Source: Conchocele bisecta (taxonomy: Eukaryota > Mollusca > Bivalvia > Lucinida > Thyasiridae). From it: a stretch of 64,000 nt of DNA. Position numbers and translations under genes: made by a program. The stretch spans positions 11,115,805 through 11,179,804 of the forward strand of contig CM055266.1 in the NCBI GenBank assembly GCA_029237695.1. The letters are read 5' to 3'. Within the stretch, counting starts at the first letter, position 1. The number at the start of each line of letters is the position of its first letter. Below, one piece after another: positions 1 to 7,417 of this stretch. The notes beneath the pieces are model-generated. The model did no database searches. It worked only from the letters and a program-made list of their open reading frames with translations, and had not been told where the DNA came from.

Positions 1-2391
1 TTGACAGAATTTTGTAATTGGTTGTTTTCAAAACAACATAAAGGTGCTACAGCTATTGCCCATAATTTCAAAGCGTATGATGGTCAGTTCATACTTCATC
101 ATCTCATTGAAAAGGGGATGTTACAACCGAAGGTAATAATGAACGGTAATAACATCATGGTTATGGAAGCTGGAGGTATACGATTGATTGATTCATATAA
201 TTTCATAAATTCAGGATTGTCAAAATTTCCAGAAACCTTTGAATTGAAAGAAATGGCTAAGGGGTATTTTCCACATTGGGCAAATACTGATAAATTTACC
301 GCTTATGTTGGCCCCTACGTTGACGTTTCTTATTATAAACCAGATTCAATGGGGATAACTGTTAGGGAAAAGTTTTTATCATGGTATAACGAACGTGTGG
401 AAAACAACGATTGTTTCAATTTCAAACAAGAAATGGAAAAAAATTGTCGATCGGATGTAGATATTTTGAGACGTGGTTGTGGAGAATTCAGGAAGGTATT
501 CATGGAATATGGGGGTGGGGGTATAGATCCGTTTCTAGAAGCCAGTACAATCGCTGATGCATGTAACAAAGTTTGGCGTAACAAATATATGCCAAGTAAT
601 CAGATCGGAATTATTTCAAGCAGAGATCCGATTAAACGCAAATTTTCAATGAAAGGTATTCGATGGATACAAAGTATTGCACACGAAAACAATATTGTTA
701 TCCAACATGCAAAAAATGGTGGTGAATACCAAATTGGTCCTTATACTGTAGATGGGTTTCACAAAGAATCAAATACTATCTATGAGTTTCTCGGGGACCT
801 ATGGCATGGTTGTCCTAAATGTTACCCAAATCGTAATCTAAAAAACCCTATAAATGGTGAAACAATGCAAAATTTATATTCACAAACATTTGAAAGATTG
901 GAATATTTCAGTGTAAGTGGTTACAAAATTCACACTATGTGGGAACATGAGTTTGATTTAAAAATGAAAACTGATAAAGAATACAAAAAGATGATCGAAC
1001 AATTCTTTCCAAACTGTGATCCGATTGAACCTAGGGAAGGATTGTTTGGTGGACGTTGTAATGCTATAAAAATTAAATATGATATTGAAGAAAATTCAGA
1101 TGATGAAATCAAATATATTGATATTTGTTCATTGTATCCATTTGTATGTAAACACAAAGAATATCCGATAGGACACCCTGATATTTTAACAAAAGAAAAT
1201 ATTGATGTAGAAAACATCCGACAGTATGAGGGTTTAATAAAATGTAAAGTTCTCCCTCCGGACAATCTATTTCATCCTGTGTTACCAACACATTGTAATA
1301 ACAAACTCATGTTTCCATTATGTAGAACATGTGCAGAAGAAAGTTCTACAAAGTGTACACATACAATTGAAGAAAGAGCTTTGATTGGTACATGGGTGTC
1401 AATAGAATTGTTTAAAGCATTGGACTGTGGCTATACGTTGTTAGACGTATACGAAGTATGGCATTTTTCGGAAAAAGCTAATGATTTTTTCTCGGGGTAT
1501 GTGGACAATTTTCTTAAAATCAAACAAGAAGCAAGTGGTTATCCAGGATGGTGTATAACAGAAAAAGATAAAGAAACATTTGTTAAGGACTATGAAGAAG
1601 CTGAAGGTATTTGTCTTGATCCATCAAACATACAAACAAATACTGGCCGTAGAGCATTTGCCAAGATTATGTTAAATTGCTTATGGGGTAAATTGGCACA
1701 ACGTGAAATCATGACACAAACGGAATACATCAATAATCCTTCAAAATATTTTGATTTGATTTCAAATACATGTATAATGGTAAAACACGTAGAAATATTT
1801 GATAATGAATGTCCATTCATATTGGTTAACTATGAAACTAGACTTGAACACATTGAATCCCATGCAACATCAAACGTTGTAGTGGGATCATATGTAACAG
1901 CATATGCAAGACTTGAACTATACAGTGTTTTGGAAAAGTTAAATGAACGTGTGTTGTATTTCGATACAGACAGTTGTATGTACATACACAAGCAGAATTT
2001 ATGGAATCCGCCCATAATCAATAGTAGGCTTGGTAAATGGACTGATGAAGAACCAGGAAATAAAATAATAAGTTTTATGGTGATAGGACCAAAGAGTTAT
2101 GCATATAAGTTGATAACAAAAGCTGGGGAAATGAAATCCAAATGCAAAGTTAAAGGACTGACACTCGATTACAACACAAGTCAAGTGGTTAACTTTGAAA
2201 CGTATGTTCAATGTGCAGAGGACCGAAGTACCGAAGTGAAAGTTGTGTATGCATGTAAAATCAGGAGACATGCAAACAGAACAGTAACGAGTGAATGTCA
2301 AAGCAAGACATTTAGGTCTGTGTACACAAAACGTGTCATTGTTGACAATTTCAATACTGTACCATACGGTTACAACACATTGAGACTTTGA
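1..2391 (+). CDS. PolB: Protein-primed-type family-B DNA polymerase of a Maverick/Polinton-like element (5' partial)
   Basis: The frame is open from base 1, where the codon is TTG, so the start lies outside the window; 796 residues are visible. The protein would replicate the linear genome of a virus-like transposon. Seen, in window residue numbers: an exonuclease II-like HNFKAYD (21-27); an exo III-like CRSDVDIL (149-156), where the Tyr usual just before the Cys is Asn148; a restriction-endonuclease-like insert with Asp251, YEF 261-263 and WHGCPKC (268-274); polymerase motif A DICSLYP (374-380); motif B K555-x3-N559 with G563; motif C YFDTDS (653-658); and KSY plus KVKGL (698-720) of the palm/thumb. 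Exo I lies off the left edge. The long A-to-B spacing fits a TPR2-type insert of protein-primed enzymes. The frame is intact to its stop. No capsid, integrase or ATPase gene is in view, so the exact lineage (Polinton, adintovirus-like) is open. Confidence 0.93.
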   Translation: MTEFCNWLFSKQHKGATAIAHNFKAYDGQFILHHLIEKGMLQPKVIMNGNNIMVMEAGGIRLIDSYNFINSGLSKFPETFELKEMAKGYFPHWANTDKFTAYVGPYVDVSYYKPDSMGITVREKFLSWYNERVENNDCFNFKQEMEKNCRSDVDILRRGCGEFRKVFMEYGGGGIDPFLEASTIADACNKVWRNKYMPSNQIGIISSRDPIKRKFSMKGIRWIQSIAHENNIVIQHAKNGGEYQIGPYTVDGFHKESNTIYEFLGDLWHGCPKCYPNRNLKNPINGETMQNLYSQTFERLEYFSVSGYKIHTMWEHEFDLKMKTDKEYKKMIEQFFPNCDPIEPREGLFGGRCNAIKIKYDIEENSDDEIKYIDICSLYPFVCKHKEYPIGHPDILTKENIDVENIRQYEGLIKCKVLPPDNLFHPVLPTHCNNKLMFPLCRTCAEESSTKCTHTIEERALIGTWVSIELFKALDCGYTLLDVYEVWHFSEKANDFFSGYVDNFLKIKQEASGYPGWCITEKDKETFVKDYEEAEGICLDPSNIQTNTGRRAFAKIMLNCLWGKLAQREIMTQTEYINNPSKYFDLISNTCIMVKHVEIFDNECPFILVNYETRLEHIESHATSNVVVGSYVTAYARLELYSVLEKLNERVLYFDTDSCMYIHKQNLWNPPIINSRLGKWTDEEPGNKIISFMVIGPKSYAYKLITKAGEMKSKCKVKGLTLDYNTSQVVNFETYVQCAEDRSTEVKVVYACKIRRHANRTVTSECQSKTFRSVYTKRVIVDNFNTVPYGYNTLRL

Positions 2392-2430
2392 TTGAATATA
2401 CACTATGTATTACATCTTGTAAATATATTG

Positions 2431-2460
2431 TTGTTCAATAAAATATTGTTAAATAAACAA
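2431..2460 (+). terminator. Poly(A) signals of the polymerase gene
   Basis: Two AATAAA hexamers (2437-2442 and 2452-2457) lie about 45-65 bases after the polymerase stop. The surrounding TTGTTCAATAAAATATT recurs almost unchanged after the decayed gene at 4034-4050, so the element appears to reuse one 3'-end module for its larger genes. Confidence 0.7.
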
Positions 2461-2472
2461 GCTTAACTGTAA

Positions 2473-2565
2473 AAACGTGTTTACAACACGCTTTCTGATT
2501 GGACGAAAATCTGAAAAAATGACTAAACTACAGTAATAGGTCAATCCGATTGATGGGTATAAAAG
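2473..2565 (+). promoter_or_regulatory. Cassette 1 promoter block with inverted CCAAT box and TATA box
   Basis: This roughly 90-bp block is repeated at 4262-4350. Shared parts in order: GTTTACAA, CGCTTTCTGATTGG (inverted CCAAT at 2498-2502), CGAAAATCTGAAAA, TGACTAAACTA, TAGGTCAATCC, and TATAAAAG at 2558-2565. ATTGG lies exactly 60 bp upstream of the TATA start in both copies. The TATA box is 43 bases before ATG 2601, so the mRNA leader should be very short. Confidence 0.8.
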
Positions 2566-2600
2566 CATGTGCACATACTTCACATGTTTCATTAAGCACG

Positions 2601-2840
2601 ATGTCTAAGCCTACAGAAAACTGGGGTAATGATGAGAGAGCTAATGAACAACCACAGCAAGAAGACTGGGATGAGGAGATCCGAAGAGCTCCGACACCAT
2701 CATTTGTGATTCCTGGAAAACCCAGCAAAATGTCTACACACAGATTTCTCTTAACATGTGCAAGCTGTGGATCACGGGACTGTGGTGGGCATAAAAAATA
2801 CATTGAAAGAGTGAACAAGTATGATAAACAGCAAACTTGA
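2601..2840 (+). CDS. Small Cys/His-motif protein, cassette 1 (79 aa, unknown function)
   Basis: The in-frame ATG at 2550 is not used here because it lies upstream of the TATA box at 2558; ATG 2601 is the first start after it. The protein has a hydrophilic acidic N-terminal half rich in Gln, Glu, Asp and Trp (residues 5-30), a Pro-containing linker, then a compact possible zinc site Cys53-x2-Cys56-x4-Cys61-x2-His64, and a basic tail. There is no signal peptide or membrane segment, so a soluble, perhaps DNA- or protein-binding factor is plausible. I do not recognise a family. It has its own promoter and a histone-type 3' end, features shared with the gene at 4409-4621, although the two proteins are not clearly similar in sequence. 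Confidence 0.7.
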   Translation: MSKPTENWGNDERANEQPQQEDWDEEIRRAPTPSFVIPGKPSKMSTHRFLLTCASCGSRDCGGHKKYIERVNKYDKQQT

Positions 2841-2860
2841 ATTAGACGATCAAGACAAAA

Positions 2861-2902
2861 GGCCCTTTTCAGGGCCAATACAAATATTTAGAAAAGAAAA
2901 AA
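2861..2902 (+). terminator. Histone-type mRNA 3' end: stem-loop plus purine-rich downstream element
   Basis: GGCCCTTTTCAGGGCC at 2861-2876 forms a 6-bp stem with a TTTC loop, 20 bases after the stop codon. It fits the metazoan replication-dependent histone consensus GGYYYTHHTHARRRCC at every position. It is preceded by CAAAA and followed by AATACA, a suitable CA cleavage context, then by AGAAAAGAAAAAA at about 2891-2902, where a U7-binding histone downstream element would sit. No AATAAA lies near. Processing by SLBP and U7 snRNP is inferred from known histone biology. Confidence 0.82.
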
Positions 2903-2920
2903 CTTATAATCAGTTGTACC

Positions 2921-2928
2921 TATATAAA
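2921..2928 (+). promoter_or_regulatory. TATA-like box of the decayed middle gene
   Basis: TATATAAA lies about 95 bases before the first ATG pair (3023) of the broken reading frame. The CCAAT-containing block of the two cassettes is absent, so this gene would be controlled differently. Confidence 0.4.
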
Positions 2929-3022
2929 CGTTTTACATTTTGTCATAAGCCATTATATTCAAGGTATTCGCTCTAGAAACAACAAATATTATACAGTACT
3001 TTTAGATAATAAACAAATAAAA

Positions 3023-4010
3023 ATGATGGTCATAATTGAGAATTGTGGTTACAAAACGATGTTTGTCTGATAAAGAAATCCCGAGAAATACCCCGACAAA
3101 GAAAGACAATACATGACACATTCAATAAATGTATGGTTGAACAACTTCAATTATTAATTAAAAAAGAAGTAAATGACAATTGTTATGGATGTCAAGTTGA
3201 ACATCCAAGTCAAGTACGACATCAACTGTGCTTATTCACAGATCAAGATGAACAAACAGATTTATTCTATATTGCCAGCTCTACAGAAATTAGATCCTTA
3301 TAAAATTATGGAAGAATGGTATCCAATTCTCAAAGATATGACATTGGACGATCAAGAGAAATTGGAAGCATACAGACTGTGGGTACAAATTAAAAACAAA
3401 ATCAGTTTTAGACCCAATGAATCGTGGTTGGAACAGTTGAAGAAACAAGTCAAACAATCCTGGAAATAGATTGATATTAAAGACTATAAAAGTAGGAACG
3501 GAATATAACTGAATCATTCTATGAATAGACACAGTTGAAGAAACAATGAATCCTCTGACAGATCTATTAAATCATATGGCAATCAGGAAACCAGTAACAA
3601 TGAATCCTCTGACAGATCTATTAAATCACATAGCATACAGGAAAGCATTGATACTTTGCTTTCAAACTAAAAGTATCAAATGAACAATATCTTACAACCG
3701 GGATCATCAAGGATGAATTAGAGAAAATAGAGATGTTTGATGAGTTCAAGGAAGCCCTATTAGTAACGACAGGGTTCTTCAAAGATTCAAGGATTAAAGT
3801 AGACAATTAACATTTGAACAATGGAGAAACGAAGTTGTTGAAAATGACAATATTGTGAATTTCTTATTTAGACGCTGTAAGAGAGAGATTGTACCAATGG
3901 AAATAGTACAGATTAGTGAGAATGAATCAATGTGTGTGTGTACCCATTGTTCACGCTTCATGGACAGTGATCACGATACATGGACAGAGATCATGCCTCT
4001 TGAATGTTAA
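3023..4010 (+). pseudogene. Decayed element gene with a CYGC...HPSQ...H motif, several frameshifts
   Basis: Coding-like sequence moves between frames, so the gene appears broken. Frame 1 (about 3043-3280) holds DNCYGCQVEHPSQ with a downstream His/Cys pair, a motif I associate with uncharacterised proteins of cnidarian and mollusc virus-like elements. Frame 2 continues with ILPALQKLDP and ends at 3469. Frame 3 has an 18-residue unit beginning MNPLTDLLNH, twice in tandem, and stops at about 3680. Frame 1 resumes at 3670-3810, and frame 3 again at 3807-4010 with CVCTHCSRFMD near the end, a possible zinc site. At least three frame changes are needed. Alternatively these are several tiny overlapping genes, which I think less likely. 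A poly(A) signal follows. Confidence 0.6.
3543..3644 (+). repeat. 54-bp in-frame tandem duplication inside the decayed gene
   Basis: Two copies start at 3543 and 3597 and share AATGAATCCTCTGACAG and most of the following bases. The 54-bp spacing equals 18 codons, so the duplication preserved the frame and may predate the frameshifts. Confidence 0.75.
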
Positions 4011-4033
4011 ACATACATGTTGTAAAATATGTT

Positions 4034-4050
4034 ATTGTTCAATAAAATAT
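4034..4050 (+). terminator. Poly(A) signal after the decayed gene
   Basis: AATAAA at 4041-4046 lies in TTGTTCAATAAAATATT, the same context as after the polymerase gene. Confidence 0.65.
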
Positions 4051-4261
4051 TATTAAAACTTTACATGTTTCGTATTCAATTTTACCCACCATAAATTGAA
4101 AAATACCAATATATTGATTTACAATCAATATTTATTTTCATTAACTTTTGTCAATATTAGAGTTGTCAGAAGTGGATGAAAAATATTTCTAGGATATTTT
4201 CATATGTATTTGATAATATTATTATATACAGGAACAGTACACCCCTAGGATATCACAAAAC

Positions 4262-4350
4262 GCGTTTACAAGGCGCTTTCTGATTGGTCGAAAATCTGAA
4301 AATTGACTAAACTATCAAAAGTAGGTCAATCCTTCTGATGTGTATAAAAG
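4262..4350 (+). promoter_or_regulatory. Cassette 2 promoter block with inverted CCAAT box and TATA box
   Basis: This is the second copy of the block at 2473-2565. ATTGG is at 4283-4287 and TATAAAAG at 4343-4350, the same 60-bp spacing. GTTTACAA, GCGCTTTCTGATTGG, CGAAAATCTGAAAA, TGACTAAACTA and TAGGTCAATCC are retained. TATA to ATG is 66 bases. The 3' half, with an oligo(A) run after TATA, differs from cassette 1. Confidence 0.8.
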
Positions 4351-4408
4351 TAAAAAACATACAGCTATATTTCATTAGTCATTCAACTGTTCAACCAACT
4401 ACATAATA

Positions 4409-4621
4409 ATGCAGAAGAACGGGGAATGCTCTATGTGCGGTGAACACTGTTACATAGAGTGTAGAAAATGTTATGCAGTGTTGAACACTCACGGGAAAGA
4501 ACACAATTGTCCAGATCTCGACGCAGGCTTTTTTGAAGAAGAGGACCTTAAAGACCTCGAAATTTGTGAGGCGTGCGAGTTAGTCGTCGACTGTATGTGG
4601 AGTAAACTGAACACTACATAG
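4409..4621 (+). CDS. Small Cys-rich, probably zinc-binding protein, cassette 2 (70 aa, unknown function)
   Basis: An intact short frame from the first ATG after the TATA box. It has ten Cys and three His in 70 residues: C7-x2-C10, C14, C18-x2-C21, H28, H32-x-C34, then an acidic stretch (residues 36-51), then C53-x2-C56 and C62. Paired CxxC knuckles around an acidic linker suggest two small zinc ribbons or one treble-clef-like fold. No signal peptide or membrane helix is seen, so it is likely intracellular. It shares promoter architecture and histone-type 3' end with the 2601-2840 gene. I cannot assign a family or a function. Confidence 0.72.
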   Translation: MQKNGECSMCGEHCYIECRKCYAVLNTHGKEHNCPDLDAGFFEEEDLKDLEICEACELVVDCMWSKLNTT

Positions 4622-4637
4622 TTTACTAAAAGACAAC

Positions 4638-4674
4638 AGCCCTTTTCAGGGCTATACACTTTCTCAAGAAATGA
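4638..4674 (+). terminator. Histone-type mRNA 3' end, cassette 2
   Basis: AGCCCTTTTCAGGGCT at 4638-4653 keeps the 6-bp stem and TTTC loop. Relative to cassette 1 the outer G-C pair is changed to A-T on both sides, a compensatory change. It starts 16 bases after the stop. ATACA follows directly, as in cassette 1, then CAAGAAATGA at 4665-4674, close to the CAAGAAAGA downstream element of sea-urchin histone genes. No AATAAA is near. Confidence 0.8.
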
Positions 4675-4683
4675 ATACCTTAC

Positions 4684-5024
4684 ATACTGCTCTTATTGGT
4701 TCAGGGTGACACTATAGCGTAATACAAGAAGTTTACACCCCGGATAAAATTCACGAATCTCCATCAAAATGGTTCAGGGGTGCCACTATGGCGTGGTTTT
4801 ATACCAGTATAGAGTAATACAAGAAGTTACCAGCCCCTGATAAAATGGTTCAGGGTGCCACTATAGCGTGATACAAGAAGTTTCCATCCCCGGATAAAAT
4901 TCACGAATACAAGAAGTTTCCACCCTGATAAAATTCACGAATCTCCATCAAAATGCTTCAGGGGTGCCACTATGGCGTGGTTTTATACCACTATAGAGTA
5001 ATACAAGAAGTTACCACCCCTGAT
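4684..5024 (+). repeat. Subterminal tandem repeats of the virus-like element
   Basis: Irregular units combine TGCCACTATGGCGTGG, GTAATACAAGAAGTT, CCACCCCTGATAAAA and TTCACGAATCTCCATCAAA in changing order and length. The first of these also forms the arms of the adjoining hairpin, which ties the array to the element end. No coding potential. Confidence 0.65.
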
Positions 5025-5165
5025 AATGGGAGTAATAAGGGGTGCCACCTATGGCGTGGTTTTTTAACATGCGTTTTTTACATAGACAACCGGTGCAAGG
5101 GTAAAATTGTCTATGTAAAAAACACATGTTAAAAAACCACGCCATAGTGGCACCCATTACTACTC
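5025..5165. repeat. Long hairpin at the right end of the element
   Basis: Two arms of about 50 bp, GTGCCACCTATGGCGTGG...TACATAGACAA and its inverse, flank an 18-20-bp loop around 5090-5110. The outer bases GAGTAATAAGG and CCCATTACTACTC are near-complementary too. It may be the right terminus or a nested terminal repeat; the left terminus is outside the window, so this cannot be tested here. Confidence 0.55.
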
Positions 5166-5170
5166 TTAGC

Positions 5171-5528
5171 TAATAATTCCAGCACAAAAATATTTACACA
5201 ATTCCCTAACATTTGATTGGCCCGTAGCAAGTCTCTGTCCAAAATATATATCCCAGTAAACTCCCACGCCGAACTACTTTCCGTAACCGTGAGGCACAGT
5301 TAAAATAATTATTAAGAAAACGGAAAATAAACATATTTTCTTGATGAATTTATTTAAAATGCTGGAATTATAAGGAATGAATGGCCTTTTTGTGGAATTT
5401 ATCGGGGATATAAACTTGGAAAAGTCGCGGGAATACTGGACGAGGCCTTCCGGCCTTCGTCCAGTATTCCCGCGACTTTTCCAATTTTATATCCCGATAA
5501 ATTCCACAAAAAGGCCATTCATTCCTAT
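5171..5528 (-). mobile_element. Hairpin MITE, family GGAATGAATGGCC, copy 1
   Basis: The core 5371-5528 is a near-perfect hairpin with arms starting GGAATGAATGGCCTTTTTG and a tip around CGAGGCCTTCCGGCCTTCG. A 200-bp arm ending in TGCTGGAATTAT adjoins it. A second copy lies at 49962-50313 in the opposite orientation, so both read with the host paralog next to them. It could supply an AATAAA (5349-5354, minus) to the gene ending at 5692. Confidence 0.7.
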
Positions 5529-5586
5529 ACAAAATCCCATGGGTAGTCTCAAGTATGCGCACACATGAAACCCATGATCCACACTA

Positions 5587-5666
5587 GTCTTCACTGTCCA
5601 AGTCGTCTTCAATGTCCAAGTCGTCTTCAAGTCTTCAATGTCCAAGTCGTCTTCAATGTCCAAGGT
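5587..5666. repeat. 18-bp minisatellite just past the stop codon of the first Shisa/CYYR1-like gene
   Basis: Units of CAATGTCCAAGTCGTCTT occur about four times, one truncated. The array begins some 25 bases beyond the stop codon (5692-5694, minus) and so probably lies in the 3' UTR. Confidence 0.6.
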
Positions 5667-5691
5667 CCCGTTTTCTCAGTCCGTGTTGCAT

Positions 5692-5882
5692 TTACTGTGC
5701 GGGTTGCTGGTTGGGTGGCTGTTGGGCGGGCTGGCCGGGTGCCTGCTGGGCGGGCTGGGCGGGTGGTGGGTAGGCGGGATCGTTGTATATGGCCTGGTAG
5801 GCGGGCGGTGGGTACATCGGGGGTGGTACGCCGGGGCCACCCACGGGCTGATTCGGACCAGTATATCCCGGGATAACGTGAT
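5692..5882 (-). CDS. Shisa/CYYR1-like (STMC6-type) membrane adaptor 1, exon 3: PPxY tail
   Basis: Last coding exon of the minus-strand gene spanning 5692-20184. The acceptor CATTTTAG precedes 5882; the exon opens in phase 1 and ends at TAA 5692-5694. It encodes 62 residues very rich in Pro, Gln, Ala and Tyr, with two PPxY motifs (PPMY and PPAY) of the type bound by WW domains of Nedd4-family ligases. The end DPAYPPP resembles DPAYPTG in the second paralog (51288-51469). The donor of the preceding exon (CAAC|GTGAGT at 7418/7417) has the matching phase, giving a 1.5-kb intron. Three exons total 534 nt, a 177-residue product. Base composition is far more GC-rich than the surroundings. Confidence 0.75.
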
Positions 5883-6032
5883 CTAAAATGAACGAAAATC
5901 CATGGTAACCAACAAGTCATCGCCAACGAATCATTTAACTATTACTGATATGTTAATTATGCATCCAATCCGACCGTCACAATATGGTTTTCTGGCCCGT
6001 GGTGTTTTTGTTCTAAAATTATGAAAATTACT

Positions 6033-6102
6033 TGCAAAAGTGCAGATCCAGATGAGACGGCTTGTCACGAGCCGGCTCATCTGGATCTGCACTGTTTGCA
6101 AA
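6033..6102. repeat. Hairpin repeat GTGCAGATCCAGATGAG
   Basis: Inverted arms TTGCAAAAGTGCAGATCCAG and CTGGATCTGCACTGTTTGCAA surround CGGCTTGTCACGAGCCG. The family recurs at 59218-59290, and in diverged form at 9945-9985, 44025-44090 and 55650-55735. Lies in intron 2 of the 5692-20184 gene. Confidence 0.7.
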
Positions 6103-6150
6103 TACCGCTGTAGCGGGTTGTCGGGTTCAAATGGCTAATAGCTAAATTAA

Positions 6151-6220
6151 AATGTTATTTTTCAACGCTTGCCATTTATACATATAATATATAAATGGCA
6201 AGCGTTGAAAAATAATATTG
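6151..6220. repeat. 70-bp near-perfect palindrome
   Basis: AATGTTATTTTTCAACGCTT and its inverse flank an AT-only centre. It could extrude as a cruciform. Lies in intron 2 of the first adaptor gene. Confidence 0.7.
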
Positions 6221-6499
6221 TGAATTCAAATTAAAATGTCCGAAAACTAGCAATAACAATAGTATATGTTCATGTTTTGTGTAGACGCTTCTTATTACAA
6301 GAAAAAACGTTCTAACAATTGAACTAATTGAACTAAGCTTCTGATCCTTCTAATGACGTTTATTTATAACTTGATGATGTCAACGTCAAAACACCAATCT
6401 TTTGTCGCGCGTTTAAGAATTGAATTCAGGAGGAGTAAAGTTTGATAATCTGACAAAAATATAGCGCATAATACAAATACGTAAGTATGGTTATTATGT

Positions 6500-6905
6500 C
6501 AACCGATGAATTTCGCACTACTTTCTGTTCCCAGTTTTTCTACCGACGAACTTTTGGGTACTAAACACATTAAATCTAAAAAATATTTAATTGTAAGTAC
6601 TTTTTCATCAATAACGAAAAATTCACCCTCCCCAAAAAAATGTATTTCATGATATTCCATCAAATATTGATTTAATTTCGAAAAAACGATTTTTCTATGG
6701 GAATTTAACATGGGGGCTAAAAATAGATTTGTTTAAATACTTTTTTATTTGTGGACCGATTTTCAAAACCGAATTTCATCAACTAATTTTTTTTGGGGAC
6801 GGTGACTTTTTTTGTTATTGATAAAAAAGTACTTACTTTTAAATATGTTTTATATTTAATGTATTTAACAGCCAACATTTTGTCGGCAGCAAAACGTGGA
6901 ACACA
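6500..6905. mobile_element. Foldback repeat, family TGCCGACAAA...TTTGTCGGCAGC, copy 1
   Basis: The left end CTACCGACGAACTTTTGGGT and right end CATTTTGTCGGCAGCAAAA are inverted relatives, with inverted internal segments around AAATATTTAATTGTAAGTAC. Related copies are at 17735-18235 and 54111-54450. No coding potential; the ORF-like stretch is low-complexity. Confidence 0.6.
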
Positions 6906-7010
6906 CAGTAGGTATTATGACACATGCGTTATATCACTTTCATGAAATGGGTTACAACGCGACATTATACGGGTTTCATGCCAGAACTCTCAAGTCTACA
7001 ATCGCAGTCA

Positions 7011-7075
7011 TGTACAGGGTGCTTCAAAATAGATGTCCCCACATGTGGGGACATCTATTTTGAACCACCCTGTAC
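7011..7075. repeat. 65-bp palindrome with centre CCCCACATGTGGGG
   Basis: Arms TGTACAGGGTG-CTTCAAAATAGATGT are mirrored to ACATCTATTTTGAA-CACCCTGTACA with one extra base. Probably a tiny hairpin transposon. Confidence 0.65.
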
Positions 7076-7189
7076 ATAGCAACCTGTGTATATCTTTCAC
7101 AGACTATCAACGTTTCTGACCATCTATTAACGATACCAACTCGCAAACAAGCAATTTGAGTATCTGAGCCTGAGCTGTAGCACAGCTCA

Positions 7190-7395
7190 TGCTCAGTCAA
7201 TCAAGCTGCTTGATTTCCAGTACAATGTTCAAATGTTTCGAAATAAAGATATTGACAAATGTTGACAAGCAATTTTATTGTCTGAGCTTGAGTTAAAGTA
7301 CAGCTAAGTCTCGGCCAATCAAGCTGCTTGATTTCAAGCACAACATTCAAGTATTTAGAAATAAACAAATAGATAAATGGTGGCAAACTTAGCGC
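7190..7395. repeat. Repeat family CAATCAAGCTGCTTGATT, copy 1
   Basis: Two tandem blocks of CAATCAAGCTGCTTGATTTC followed by CAAGTATTT and GAAATAAA. Relatives occur at 51815-51990 and 57905-58130, where the ending GATTAGCGCAGGCGGTAAT matches 7388-7406. Its edge touches the donor site of the exon at 7418-7693. Confidence 0.55.
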
Positions 7396-7417
7396 AGGCG
7401 GTAATATTACAACTCAC

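Noticed and set aside
2550..2600. Upstream ATG (2550) as start of the 79-aa gene
   Set aside because: It precedes the TATA box at 2558-2565, so it would not be in the mRNA.
5565..5926. ORFs of 82-103 codons overlapping adaptor 1 exon 3 on both strands
   Set aside because: They are other-frame readings of the GC-rich Pro-coding exon.
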